Of a stretch of DNA of 64,000 bases, positions 19,936-28,760 are shown piece by piece. The stretch spans positions 734,416 to 798,415 of the forward strand of contig NZ_DS990556.1 of assembly GCF_000155635.1 (NCBI RefSeq), written 5' to 3'. The notes under the pieces were generated by a model, which was given only the letters and a program-made list of their open reading frames with translations, ran no database searches and was not told where the DNA came from. The DNA comes from Cyanobium sp. PCC 7001. Lineage in GTDB: Bacteria > Cyanobacteriota > Cyanobacteriia > PCC-6307 > Cyanobiaceae. Made by a program: the position numbers and the translations under genes. The first letter of the stretch is position 1; every line of letters begins with the position of its first letter.

Positions 19936-20175
19936 ATGCGCCTGCTGCTCCCGGTTCTCGCTTGCCTGCCTGCCGTGCTGCTGCTGAGTGCACCGGCCCA
20001 GGCCCAGCGCGAGGTGAAGAAGCTCGGCTGGATCTGTCCCCTGGGCTACGTGGACCTTCTCAACGGCCGCTGCAGCACCCTTGGGCTCATGCGCTACGAG
20101 GTGCGTCCCACCCACGGCAGGCCCTGTCCTTCCGGCTGGATGAACGTGGGCGGCAAGTACTGCCGTCGCCTGTGA
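19936..20175 (+). CDS. Small secreted Cys-rich protein
   Basis: A 79-residue exported protein. Signal peptide LLLPVLACLPAVLLLSAPAQA, then a mature domain of about 55 residues with four Cys (WICPLG, GRCSTLG, RPCPSGW, KYCRRL) that could form two disulfides. The paired CPxG motifs suggest a small internal repeat. Function unknown. It is 13 bases upstream of a DCC-family thiol oxidoreductase gene, and the pair may be co-transcribed. Confidence 0.65.
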   Translation: MRLLLPVLACLPAVLLLSAPAQAQREVKKLGWICPLGYVDLLNGRCSTLGLMRYEVRPTHGRPCPSGWMNVGGKYCRRL

Positions 20176-20188
20176 GGAGCAGCAGCCC

Positions 20189-20677
20189 ATGACCAGCCCC
20201 GCCCCTGCCCTGGAGATCCTCTACGACGGAGCCTGTCCGCTCTGCCTGCGGGAAGTGGACGTTCTGCGCCGTCGCGACCAACGGCGCCATGGAGACAGCC
20301 CACGTCTCGCCTTCGTGGACATCGACGCTCCCGGCTACGACCCCGCGGCCCATGCCGGCGTGACCTACCGCGAGGCGATGGGCAGGATCCACGCGATCAC
20401 GGCCGATGGCACGGTGCTCCGCGATGTGGAGGTGTTCCGCCGCGCCTATGGGCTGATCGGGCTGGGCTGGCTGTATGCCCCAAGCCGCTGGCCCCTGCTG
20501 AGACCCCTGGCGGATCTGGCCTACCGCGTCTGGGCGGGCTGGCGGCTGCGCCTCACGGGCAGGCCGGATCTCGACAGCCTCTGCCAGGAGCGCTGCGGTC
20601 TAGACCGGCCGTCAGCGGTTGGGGCCGGCGCGACAAGCGAGTCCGCCCCAAGCGAGCCTGCTCCGTCGTCGCCGTGA
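20189..20677 (+). CDS. DCC family thiol-disulfide oxidoreductase (DUF393)
   Basis: A 162-residue protein of the DUF393 family, named for its DxxCxxC signature: here YDGACPLC near residue 12, followed by the typical FVDIDAPGYDP and REAMGRIHAI segments. The redox-active CxxC suggests a role in thiol-disulfide exchange, but targets are unknown. ATG 20189 follows a gaggagcagcag purine-rich ribosome site. The last 20 residues are Ala/Ser/Pro-rich. A flavin oxidoreductase gene follows after 37 bases. Confidence 0.88.
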   Translation: MTSPAPALEILYDGACPLCLREVDVLRRRDQRRHGDSPRLAFVDIDAPGYDPAAHAGVTYREAMGRIHAITADGTVLRDVEVFRRAYGLIGLGWLYAPSRWPLLRPLADLAYRVWAGWRLRLTGRPDLDSLCQERCGLDRPSAVGAGATSESAPSEPAPSSP

Positions 20678-20714
20678 AGCCCCGCCCCAGGCCTGAGGCG
20701 GTGGGGGCGACGGG

Positions 20715-22280
20715 ATGAGCCGCGCAGACCCCGCCACCGATCCCGACCTGCTCGTGGTGGGCAGTGGCCTCGGGGGCCTCTGCGCCGCCGCCATCGCCGC
20801 ACGCCACGGCCTCGGCGTGCTGGTGCTGGAAGCTCACACCAGCGCCGGTGGCGCCGCCCATGGCTTCGAGCGGGAGGGGTACCGGTTCGAGTCGGGACCT
20901 TCCCTGTGGTCGGGGCTGGGGCGCTGGCCCAGCAGCAACCCGCTGGCCCAGGTGCTGCGCGCCGTGGGCGAGAGCGTTCCGGTGGCCACTTATCACGAGT
21001 GGGGGCTGCTCCTGCCGGAGGGCGATCTGCGGGTGGGGGTGGGGCTGGATCCGTTTCTGGCTGTGGTGCGTGAGCTGCGGGGGTTGGGGGCAGCCGAGGA
21101 GTGGGCCGCCTTCATGCGCTGGCTCCAGCCCTACTGCCAGGCCGCCCGCCAGCTGCCGTTGCTGGCCCTGCGTCCTGGCCTGGGGATGGCGAGCACCCTG
21201 GCGGCAGGCAGCGGCCTGGGCCTGCTGGGACAGGCCGGACGGCTGGCGGCCCTGGGCGGTGCCTTCGGTCCCATGGCGCGCCGCCATCTGCGCAATCCCT
21301 TCCTGCTCCACTGGGTGGACCTGCTCTGCTTCCTGATCTCGGGGCTGCCCATGGAGCGCACCAGCGCCGCCGCCATGGCGACACTGTTCGGGGAGTGGTT
21401 CGAACCCGAGGCCTGCCTCGACTACCCCATCGGTGGCAGTCCCGCCGTGGTGAATGCCCTGGTGCGGGGCGTTGAGCGCCACGGCGGCAGCGTGCGCACC
21501 CGCGCCCCGGTGGCCCAGATCCTGGTGGAGGGTCAGCGGGCCGTGGGCGTGAGGCTTCGCGGCGGCGAGATCATCCGGGCCCGCCGCGGGGTGATCGCCA
21601 ACACGAGCCCCTGGGATCTCCTCTCCCTCCTGCCGGAAGGGTCCGTACCGGCCCGTTGGCGCCGCCGCCAGAGCCAGACGCCAGCGTGCCGGAGCTTCCT
21701 GCACTGGCACCTGGCCCTGCGGGCCAGCCCCGCCATGGCCGAACTGCCGATCCATCACGTGTGGGTGGGCGACTGGCAGCGGGGCATCGACGCCGAGCGC
21801 AACATGGCGGTGCTGTCGATGCCCTCGCTGCTGGATCCGGGCCTGGCGCCAGCCGGCCACCACGTGCTCCACGGCTACACCCCCGCCAACGAGCCCTGGG
21901 AGCTGTGGGAGCCACTGGAGCGCGGCAGCCCGGCGTACCGGGCCCTCAAGGCCGAGCGCTGCGCGCTGTTCCACGGGGTGATGGAGCGCCTGCTGCCCGG
22001 CTGGCAGGCCCAGCGGGTGCTGGAGCTCCAGGGCACGCCGCTCACCCATCGGCACTACCTGCGGGTTCACCAGGGCAGTTACGGCCCCGCCTGGCCGGCC
22101 GATCAGGGGCCCTTCCCCGGGGGCGGAACCCCGCTCGACGAGCTGGTGCTCTGCGGTGCAGGGGTCTTCCCCGGCATCGGCGTGCCGCCGGTGGCGGTGA
22201 GCGGTGCCGCGGCGGCGCACCGCTTCGTGACGGCACGGCAACAGCGGCGACTGCTGGAGGAACTGGAGCTGGCTGCCTGA
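20715..22280 (+). CDS. CrtISO/phytoene desaturase-like FAD oxidoreductase
   Basis: A 521-residue amine-oxidase-type flavoprotein. The N-terminal dinucleotide motif VVGSGLGGLCAAAIAARHG, the second motif GGAAHGFEREGYRFESGPS, and the C-terminal FAD segment GVFPGIGVPPVAVSGAAAAH are characteristic of the carotenoid isomerase/phytoene desaturase/retinol saturase group. It differs from CrtH proper in the GPSLWSGLG region, so the substrate may be another polyene or isoprenoid. DCC and this gene are close and co-directional, so may share a transcript. Confidence 0.8.
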   Translation: MSRADPATDPDLLVVGSGLGGLCAAAIAARHGLGVLVLEAHTSAGGAAHGFEREGYRFESGPSLWSGLGRWPSSNPLAQVLRAVGESVPVATYHEWGLLLPEGDLRVGVGLDPFLAVVRELRGLGAAEEWAAFMRWLQPYCQAARQLPLLALRPGLGMASTLAAGSGLGLLGQAGRLAALGGAFGPMARRHLRNPFLLHWVDLLCFLISGLPMERTSAAAMATLFGEWFEPEACLDYPIGGSPAVVNALVRGVERHGGSVRTRAPVAQILVEGQRAVGVRLRGGEIIRARRGVIANTSPWDLLSLLPEGSVPARWRRRQSQTPACRSFLHWHLALRASPAMAELPIHHVWVGDWQRGIDAERNMAVLSMPSLLDPGLAPAGHHVLHGYTPANEPWELWEPLERGSPAYRALKAERCALFHGVMERLLPGWQAQRVLELQGTPLTHRHYLRVHQGSYGPAWPADQGPFPGGGTPLDELVLCGAGVFPGIGVPPVAVSGAAAAHRFVTARQQRRLLEELELAA

Positions 22281-22281
22281 G

Positions 22282-22734
22282 TCAGAAGCGGCGGCGCAGC
22301 TGGGCGGCCGCCAGCTGCACCTCCCGCATGAACAGCAGCACCGCCACCATCAGGCAGAGCATGGCGGCGGTGAACAGGGGCACCACCACCAGGGCCAGAT
22401 CGATGGCAGCCACGGCGCTCATGAACACGACGACCACCACCAGGGCCACCAGCAGCACGGTGACGGTGCAGAGCTCGATGGCCTTGAGCACCAGCCCCAT
22501 GCGGCGCTTCTGCAGCTGCAGCTCCTGCCGCGCCAGCCGGGCCTGGGAGATGGCGGCCTCGGCGAGCTGCTCCTGCAGGCGGCGCGAGCGGTCCACGATG
22601 CGGGCCAGGCGGTTGGTGAGCACCACCAGCAAGCCACCGATGCCGGCCAGCAGGAACACCGGGGCCACCGACAGCTGGATCGCCCGGGCCAGGCCTTCCA
22701 CCGGAGCGGCGGTCACCGCCAGAACAGCGTGCAT
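22282..22734 (-). CDS. DUF2721 membrane protein
   Basis: A 150-residue integral membrane protein. An N-terminal hydrophobic segment (VAPVFLLAGIGGLLVVLTNRLARIVDR) is followed by a charged helical stretch (RRLQEQLAEAAISQ) and two strong C-terminal membrane helices (CTVTVLLVALVVVVVFM; LALVVVPLFTAAMLCLMVAVLLF). This matches the DUF2721 layout, including the NRLARIVDRSR motif. Function unknown. Convergent with the oxidoreductase gene, leaving a 1-base gap. Confidence 0.88.
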   Translation of the reverse strand: MHAVLAVTAAPVEGLARAIQLSVAPVFLLAGIGGLLVVLTNRLARIVDRSRRLQEQLAEAAISQARLARQELQLQKRRMGLVLKAIELCTVTVLLVALVVVVVFMSAVAAIDLALVVVPLFTAAMLCLMVAVLLFMREVQLAAAQLRRRF

Positions 22735-22778
22735 CCGGTCACCACAGTGGGACGACGACGCTAATCCGATCTGTACCC

Positions 22779-23186
22779 ATGACCACCATCACCTGCCAGT
22801 ACAGCGGCGGCCTGCGCTGCGGCGCCGAGCACGGTCCATCCGGCAGCCGGATCGAGACCGATGCGCCCGTGGACAACCAGGGCCAGGGGTCGTGCTTCTC
22901 CCCCACCGACCTGATCGGCACCTCGCTGGCCACCTGTCTGCTCACCGTGATGGGGATCGTGGCCGAGCGCCACGGCTGGACCCTGGAGGGGGCGACGGCG
23001 CGGGTGGTGAAGACCATGAGCCCGGAGGGGCCGCGCCGCATCGCCGGTCTGGAGGTGTGGATCGCGCTGCCGGCCCACCTGGAGGAGCGCCAGCAGGCGA
23101 CGCTGCGCCGCGCGGCCGAGACCTGCCCGGTGAAGGCCAGCCTGCAGGGAGCGATACCGATGACGCTGCACTGGCACAGCGGCTGA
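22779..23186 (+). CDS. OsmC/Ohr family peroxidase-like protein
   Basis: A 135-residue protein of the OsmC family. The two redox cysteines are visible in SLATCLLTVMGIVAE and ETCPVKASL, the classic positions of the OsmC/Ohr active site, with a gap typical of the YhfA/OsmC branch. Such enzymes reduce organic hydroperoxides. Length matches the family. It is divergent from the DUF2721 gene, with 44 bases between starts. Confidence 0.92.
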   Translation: MTTITCQYSGGLRCGAEHGPSGSRIETDAPVDNQGQGSCFSPTDLIGTSLATCLLTVMGIVAERHGWTLEGATARVVKTMSPEGPRRIAGLEVWIALPAHLEERQQATLRRAAETCPVKASLQGAIPMTLHWHSG

Positions 23187-23219
23187 GGCGATGCTGGGAG
23201 GGAGCGCCCGTTCCTCTCC

Positions 23220-25742
23220 ATGCGCACGGCCCGACGCCCTGGCCGGACACCGCCGGCTGATCCGTTGCCCGGCTCGGGGACGGACCTCGCGACGCTGCCC
23301 GTGCCCGAGCTGCTCCGGCAGCTGAAGGCATCGGCCGGGGGCCTGGCCAGTGCCGAAGCCTTGCGGCGCCTCCAGGATGGGGGCCCCAACGAGCTGCCTC
23401 GCCACGCGGTGTCGCCCTGGCGGCTGTTGCTGGGCCATCTCTGGGGGCCCATCGCCTGGATGATCGAGCTGGCCGCCCTGCTCTCCGCCCTGGTGCGCGA
23501 CTGGAGCGACCTGGGGCTGATCCTGCTGCTGCTGGCCGCCAATGCCGGGGTGGGCTTCTGGGAGGAGTTCAAGGCCGGCAACGAGATCGCGGCGCTCGAG
23601 GCCCAGCTGGCCCGGGAGGCGCGGGTGCTGCGGGACGGACTCTGGAGGCTGGTGCCGGCCCGGGAGCTGGTGCCCGGCGATGTGATCCGGCTGCGGATCG
23701 GCGACATCGTGCCGGCCGACGCCCGCCTGCTGGACGGGGGGCCGGTCGAGGTCGACCAGTCACCCCTCACCGGTGAATCCCTGCCGGTGGAACGGGAGCG
23801 GGGGGGCGCCGTGCTCTCCGGCTCGATCCTGCGCCGCGGGGAAGCCGATGCCCTGGTGCACGCCACCGGGCCGGCCACCAGCTTCGCCCGCACCGCCCGG
23901 CTGGCGGAGGCTGAACCGCCGCCCAGCCATTTCCAGCAGGCGGTGCTCAAGATCGGCGACTACCTGATCCTGGTGGCACTGCTGCTGATCACCCTGATCC
24001 TGGTGGTGGCCCTGTTCCGGGGGCACGGGATGGTGGAGACGCTGCGCTTCGCCCTGGTGCTCTGCGTGGCCTCGATCCCCGTGGCCATGCCCACGGTGCT
24101 GTCGGTGACCCTGGCCGTGGGAGCTGAACGGCTGGCCCGGCGCCGGGCCGTGGTCACCCGGCTCGCCGCCATCGAGGAGCTGGCGGGGATCGACATCCTC
24201 TGCTCCGACAAGACGGGCACGCTCACCCAGAACCGCCTCAGCCTCGGCTCGCCCTTCTGCGTGCCGCCAGCCACGCCGGAGCAGCTGCTGCGCTGCGCCG
24301 CACTCGCCTCCCGGGCCGAAGACGGCGATCCGATCGATGCCGCCGTGCTGGAGGCCCCCGAGGCCGGCTCCGCCCTGGCCGGGATGCGGATCGAGGGGTT
24401 CAGTCCCTTCGATCCGGTGTCCAAGCGCACCGAGGCCACGGCGGTGGACGCCGCCGGCCGGCGGCTGCGGGTGAGCAAGGGGGCTCCCCAGGTGATCCTG
24501 GCCCTGGCCGATGAGGCGACAGCGGTGCATCCTGCCGTGAATCAGGCGGTGGAGGCCTTTGCCTGCCGCGGCTTTCGCTCCCTGGCCGTTGCCGCCGCCG
24601 AAGACGACGGCCCCTGGCGGGTGCTCGGCGTGCTGCCCCTCTTTGATCCACCCCGCCAGGACAGCCGCACCACCCTGGAGGAGCTGGGGCAACTGGGCAT
24701 CACCACCAAGCTCATCACCGGGGACCAGGTGGCGATCGCCCGGGAGATGGCGCACCAGCTGGGCCTGGGCAGCACCATCCTGCCGGCGGAGGACCTGGAG
24801 ACGGCTCCCGGCACACCCCAGGCATCCCCCCTGTTCGATCCCGGCGAACGGATCGAGGGGAGCGACGGTTTCGCCCAGGTGTTTCCGGAGCACAAGTACC
24901 GGATCGTGGAGCTGCTGCAGCGCCGCGGTCATCTGGTGGGGATGACCGGCGACGGCGTGAATGATGCGCCCGCCCTGAAGCGCGCCGACGCCGGCATCGC
25001 CGTGTCCGGGGCGAGCGATGCGGCCCGCAGTGCCGCCGACATCGTGCTGCTCAGCCCCGGACTTGGGGTGGTGGTGGCGGCGATCCGGGAAAGTCGGCGC
25101 ATCTTCCAGCGGATGCACCACTACGCCGTGTACCGGATCGCCGAAACGATCCGGGTGCTGGTGTTCATGACCGTATCGATCCTGGTGTTCGACTTCTATC
25201 CGCTCTCGGCGCTGATGATCGTGCTGCTGGCGTTGCTCAACGACGGCGCCATCCTCTCGATCGCCTACGACCGCACCCGCTGGTCACCCCGACCGGTGCG
25301 CTGGCAGATGCCGGTGGTGCTGGGGGTCGCCACGATGCTGGGTCTGGCCGGCGTGGTCGCCACCTTCGGCCTCCTCTACCTGGCGGAGGTGGGATTCAAC
25401 CAGGCCCGGCCGTTCATCCAGACCCTTCTCTATCTGAAGCTGTCGGTGGCGGGCCATCTCACGGTGTTTGCGGCCCGCACCGTGGGGCCCTTCTGGTCGG
25501 TGCGACCGGCCCTGCCGCTGCTGCTGGCCGTGGTGGGCACCCAGCTGGTGGCCACGCTCCTGGCGGTGTACGGGATCCTGATGGCACCGATCGGCTGGGG
25601 CTGGGCCCTGCTGGTGTGGGGCTACTCGCTGCTCTGGTTCCTGGTGGAGGATCGGGTGAAGCTGCTGGCCTACGACCTCTTCGGCCGGCGCCCCACCCTG
25701 CTGCGCCGTCTGGTGCCGCACCGCCGGCTCCGGCCGGGCTGA
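23220..25742 (+). CDS. Plasma-membrane-type proton P-type ATPase (class IIIA)
   Basis: An 840-residue ion pump. Cation ATPase N-domain, then the actuator motif SPLTGESLPVERE, the phosphorylated Asp330 in DKTGTLTQNRL, the N-domain, the hinge TGDGVNDAPALKRADAGIAV, and C-terminal membrane helices. The conserved VCVASIP-type M4 motif (CVASIPVAMPTVLS) and overall size fit fungal/archaeal-type H+-ATPases. It would export protons with ATP. The preceding OsmC gene ends 33 bases upstream and may be co-transcribed. The N-terminus is Pro/Arg-rich and its start (ATG 23220) is the first available. Confidence 0.9.
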   Translation: MRTARRPGRTPPADPLPGSGTDLATLPVPELLRQLKASAGGLASAEALRRLQDGGPNELPRHAVSPWRLLLGHLWGPIAWMIELAALLSALVRDWSDLGLILLLLAANAGVGFWEEFKAGNEIAALEAQLAREARVLRDGLWRLVPARELVPGDVIRLRIGDIVPADARLLDGGPVEVDQSPLTGESLPVERERGGAVLSGSILRRGEADALVHATGPATSFARTARLAEAEPPPSHFQQAVLKIGDYLILVALLLITLILVVALFRGHGMVETLRFALVLCVASIPVAMPTVLSVTLAVGAERLARRRAVVTRLAAIEELAGIDILCSDKTGTLTQNRLSLGSPFCVPPATPEQLLRCAALASRAEDGDPIDAAVLEAPEAGSALAGMRIEGFSPFDPVSKRTEATAVDAAGRRLRVSKGAPQVILALADEATAVHPAVNQAVEAFACRGFRSLAVAAAEDDGPWRVLGVLPLFDPPRQDSRTTLEELGQLGITTKLITGDQVAIAREMAHQLGLGSTILPAEDLETAPGTPQASPLFDPGERIEGSDGFAQVFPEHKYRIVELLQRRGHLVGMTGDGVNDAPALKRADAGIAVSGASDAARSAADIVLLSPGLGVVVAAIRESRRIFQRMHHYAVYRIAETIRVLVFMTVSILVFDFYPLSALMIVLLALLNDGAILSIAYDRTRWSPRPVRWQMPVVLGVATMLGLAGVVATFGLLYLAEVGFNQARPFIQTLLYLKLSVAGHLTVFAARTVGPFWSVRPALPLLLAVVGTQLVATLLAVYGILMAPIGWGWALLVWGYSLLWFLVEDRVKLLAYDLFGRRPTLLRRLVPHRRLRPG

Positions 25743-25772
25743 GGCCATGCTGGCGGCAGCACCCCCGGCACC

Positions 25773-27329
25773 ATGAGCACATCGGGCCCAGCCCTCAGGC
25801 AGCTGCGCGACCATCTCCACGAGACGCGGCTGCTCGGCTCGATCAGCAGCACCCTCTACTACGACCAGAACACGGTGATGCCCGCCGCTGGAGCGGAGTG
25901 GCGGGGCGAACAGCTCGGGCTGCTCGCCACCCAGATCCATCGCCGCCAGAGCGATCCGCACTACGCCGAGTTGCTGCAGGCGGCGGAAGCGGAGGTGGCT
26001 GCCGGGCGGCATGGCCCCCCATCGGCCCCGCTTCAGCGCAACCTGGCGTTGCTGCGGCTGGAGCTGGAGCGGCAGCGACGCCTGGATCCCGCCCTGGTGC
26101 CCGCCCTGGCCCAGGCCCAGTCGCGGGGGAATGCGGTCTGGCAGGAGGCGCGGTCCCGCAGCGACTTCAGCCGCTTCGCCCCGGCCCTGCAGGAGCTGAT
26201 CAGCCTGCGCCGCAGCCAGGCCGCCCAGCTGGCGGCGGCCGAGCCTGTGGCGCGCAGCAGCTGGGAGGTGCTGGCCCAGCCCTTCGAGCCCGGCATCAGC
26301 AAAGCCCGGCTGGAGGCCCTGTTCACCCCGCTGCGCCAACAGCTGCCGCCCCTGCTGGACCGGGCCACCGAGGCGATCGGCCGGAACCCCAGCGGCTGCA
26401 GCCCTGACAAGCCGGTCGAGCTGCCCGAGGCCCTGCAGGAGCAGCTCTGCGCCGCGCTGCTGCAGAGCTGGGGCTATGACGCGCAACGCTGCCAGCGCTC
26501 CCGATCGGCCCACCCCTTTTCCTGCACCCTGGGACCGGCCGACTTCCGCATCACCACGCGGGTGGTGCCAGGGCAGCCGCTCTCGGCCCTGCTGGCCACG
26601 GCCCACGAGTGGGGGCATTCCCTCTACGAGCAGGGCCTGCCCCGCAGCGACGATCACTATTTCCCGTGGCCCCTCGGGGAAGCCACCTCGATGGGGGTGC
26701 ATGAATCCCAGTCGCTGTTCTGGGAATGCCGGATCGCCAGAGGCGAGGCCTTTGCCCGGCGCTGGCATCCTCGCCTGGTGCACGGACTGGGCGCTGATCC
26801 CTGGGGCGACGGTCACGGCTTCTGGCGTGCCCTCAATCCCGTTCGACCCGGCCTGATCCGGGTGGAGGCCGACGAGCTGAGCTACTGCCTCCACATCGTG
26901 CTGCGCTACGAGCTGGAGCTGGCCCTGCTCGAGCAGGACATGCCGGTGGAGGAGCTGCCAGGGGAATGGAACCGGCGCATGCAGGAGCTGCTCGGTCTCA
27001 CGCCTGCCAACCACGCCGAGGGATGCCTGCAGGACATCCACTGGGCAGAGGGCCTGTTCGGCTACTTCCCCTCCTACGCCCTGGGCCATCTGATCAGTGC
27101 CCAGCTGGCTGAGCGGCTGGAGAGTGACCTGGGCGGACCCGGTGCCCTGGAGACCTGCGTGGCCGAGGGTGAGGAAGGGCGGCTGCGCCACTGGCTGGCG
27201 GAGAGGGTGTGGCCGCTTGGGCGCAGTGTGGAGGGCGAGGAGCTGGTGCAGCAGGTGAGCGGCCAACCACTCAGCCCGGATCCTTTCCTCCGCTATCTCA
27301 GCGGCAAGCTGGAGCGGCTGCTGGGCTGA
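25773..27329 (+). CDS. Carboxypeptidase Taq (peptidase M32)
   Basis: A 518-residue zinc carboxypeptidase. The HExxH motif occurs as HEWGHSLYEQGL near residue 278, followed by the third ligand region HESQSLFWE, and the family motifs DFRITTRV and RVEADELSY. Length is typical of M32 (about 500). It releases C-terminal residues from peptides in the cytoplasm. It is 30 bases after the proton ATPase on the same strand and is followed by a convergent gene. Confidence 0.95.
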   Translation: MSTSGPALRQLRDHLHETRLLGSISSTLYYDQNTVMPAAGAEWRGEQLGLLATQIHRRQSDPHYAELLQAAEAEVAAGRHGPPSAPLQRNLALLRLELERQRRLDPALVPALAQAQSRGNAVWQEARSRSDFSRFAPALQELISLRRSQAAQLAAAEPVARSSWEVLAQPFEPGISKARLEALFTPLRQQLPPLLDRATEAIGRNPSGCSPDKPVELPEALQEQLCAALLQSWGYDAQRCQRSRSAHPFSCTLGPADFRITTRVVPGQPLSALLATAHEWGHSLYEQGLPRSDDHYFPWPLGEATSMGVHESQSLFWECRIARGEAFARRWHPRLVHGLGADPWGDGHGFWRALNPVRPGLIRVEADELSYCLHIVLRYELELALLEQDMPVEELPGEWNRRMQELLGLTPANHAEGCLQDIHWAEGLFGYFPSYALGHLISAQLAERLESDLGGPGALETCVAEGEEGRLRHWLAERVWPLGRSVEGEELVQQVSGQPLSPDPFLRYLSGKLERLLG

Positions 27330-27362
27330 ATCAGGCGGCCTCGGTCTTTGCCTGGGCAGGAC

Positions 27363-27914
27363 TCATGCACCCCAGAGTTCTGCGACGGCAGCGTAATCTG
27401 AACGGGTTGCATCGAAATAACGTCTGCGATGGTTGTAGGACATGATGGTGTCCTTCGTTGTGTAGTCAGGATTGAACCCACTTCCGTAAGGATGATCCAG
27501 GCCAAGGACATGCAGGATTTCGTGCTTGATCGTGGCTCCCTCCTTCTTGGCCACCTTTCCTTTCTTCCGATCCAGCCAGGTCACATCGTAGCCATTAGGA
27601 GTAAAGAATGTCGAGCCAATAACTCGCCTGTTTTCATAACGCCGCAAGGAATAGATATCGACAAGCGCGGTTTCCTTCGAATCTGTGCGAACAAAGGACA
27701 GGCCGGTCAGCTGATCGAGGCGGTCCATGAACCCCGTGATGAAGCGCCGCTCACGCTTCGACATGCCACTGGTCTTTCGGAACCGCCCACCAACCAGTTC
27801 ACGCCCACCCCCACTGAGATCGAGGTAATACGTCACGACGCCGCTGTCGTCGAGGAAGTCACCAAGCCGGCGGGCCAAACCTGGGTTGATGATGCCGTCA
27901 GTGGGGATGCCCAT
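27363..27914 (-). CDS. Matrixin/serralysin-like M10 metalloprotease domain
   Basis: A 183-residue protein with the metzincin zinc motif HExxHxxGxxH: His131, His135 and His141 in HEILHVLGLDHP, followed by the Met-turn IMSY at 157-160. It therefore holds a complete catalytic domain but no signal peptide, no propeptide and none of the C-terminal RTX repeats usual in serralysins. Like the P-domain gene at 6.8 kb it has a lower GC content than its neighbours. Substrate and export route are unknown; a truncated relic is possible. Confidence 0.8.
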   Translation of the reverse strand: MGIPTDGIINPGLARRLGDFLDDSGVVTYYLDLSGGGRELVGGRFRKTSGMSKRERRFITGFMDRLDQLTGLSFVRTDSKETALVDIYSLRRYENRRVIGSTFFTPNGYDVTWLDRKKGKVAKKEGATIKHEILHVLGLDHPYGSGFNPDYTTKDTIMSYNHRRRYFDATRSDYAAVAELWGA

Positions 27915-28151
27915 GGCGGTGCGACCCTTCCTCTTTCAAAACCCTACTCACCTCCTGCGATCGGGTGAGTTGACGGGGACCTGCGATTGCATCGGCCCCC
28001 TGCTGCTCGGCGGTTGCTCCCAGGCAGCCCGCCCCCGGTGCCGCCTCTCCAGGCCAGGCGCAATGCGGGCATGGCCAGTCCCTCCCACATCGTGCCGGGG
28101 GAAGCTGGCGAGGCAGTCCCTAAGATGCCTGGCGCTGTCACACTCTGTTTC

Positions 28152-28739
28152 ATGGCGAACATCGACCACGCCCCGAGCCGCACGATGCTCAACCTGTTGC
28201 ACGTGCTGCCGGCCTTCGCCGATGAAGCCGAGCTCAGGCTCAACACGATCGTGGAGCTGAACTCCATGACGATCAACAAATACGAACTGATCACCGAAAC
28301 GGGTCATCTCAAGCTGGATCGGGTCGGCTACTCCTCCCTCGCTTACCCCTTCGCCTACGGCTGCATCCCCCGCACCTGGGATGAGGACGGCGACCCCCTG
28401 GACATCGAGATCGTGGGCGTGACCGAGCCGCTGGTTCCAGGATCCCTGGTGGAGGCTCGCATCATCGGCATCATGAAGTTCGACGATGGCGGCGAGGTGG
28501 ACGACAAGGTGATCGCCGTGCTCGCCGACGACAAGCGGATGGACCACATCACCAGCTACACCCAGCTGGGAGACCACTGGCTCAAAGAAACGCAGTACTA
28601 CTGGGAGCACTACAAGGACCTCAAGAAGCCCGGCACCTGCAGGGTGAACGGCTTTTTCGACGCGGCCGAGGCCGTGGCGATCGTCAAGGCCTGCGAAGCG
28701 CGCTACCTGGCCGAGATCGACGCCAAACTGGTCAACTGA
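28152..28739 (+). CDS. Family I inorganic pyrophosphatase, second copy
   Basis: A 195-residue soluble pyrophosphatase that hydrolyses PPi to phosphate. All catalytic positions of the E. coli enzyme are intact: NKYE, LDRV, the DGDPLD motif (Asp65, Asp67, Asp70 equivalents), FDDGGEVDDK and EHYKDLK. It is clearly divergent from the other copy at 48.4 kb. ATG 28152 begins a 25-residue extension before the first conserved strand. The L,D-transpeptidase gene starts 21 bases downstream, so they may be co-transcribed. Confidence 0.92.
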   Translation: MANIDHAPSRTMLNLLHVLPAFADEAELRLNTIVELNSMTINKYELITETGHLKLDRVGYSSLAYPFAYGCIPRTWDEDGDPLDIEIVGVTEPLVPGSLVEARIIGIMKFDDGGEVDDKVIAVLADDKRMDHITSYTQLGDHWLKETQYYWEHYKDLKKPGTCRVNGFFDAAEAVAIVKACEARYLAEIDAKLVN

Positions 28740-28760
28740 TTCCCGAGGCTGGTCTCCCCA

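Noticed and set aside
21395-21405. A ggttcgaaccc string like a tRNA T-arm
   Set aside because: It falls inside the CrtISO-like gene (encoding WFEPE) and no cloverleaf can be drawn around it.
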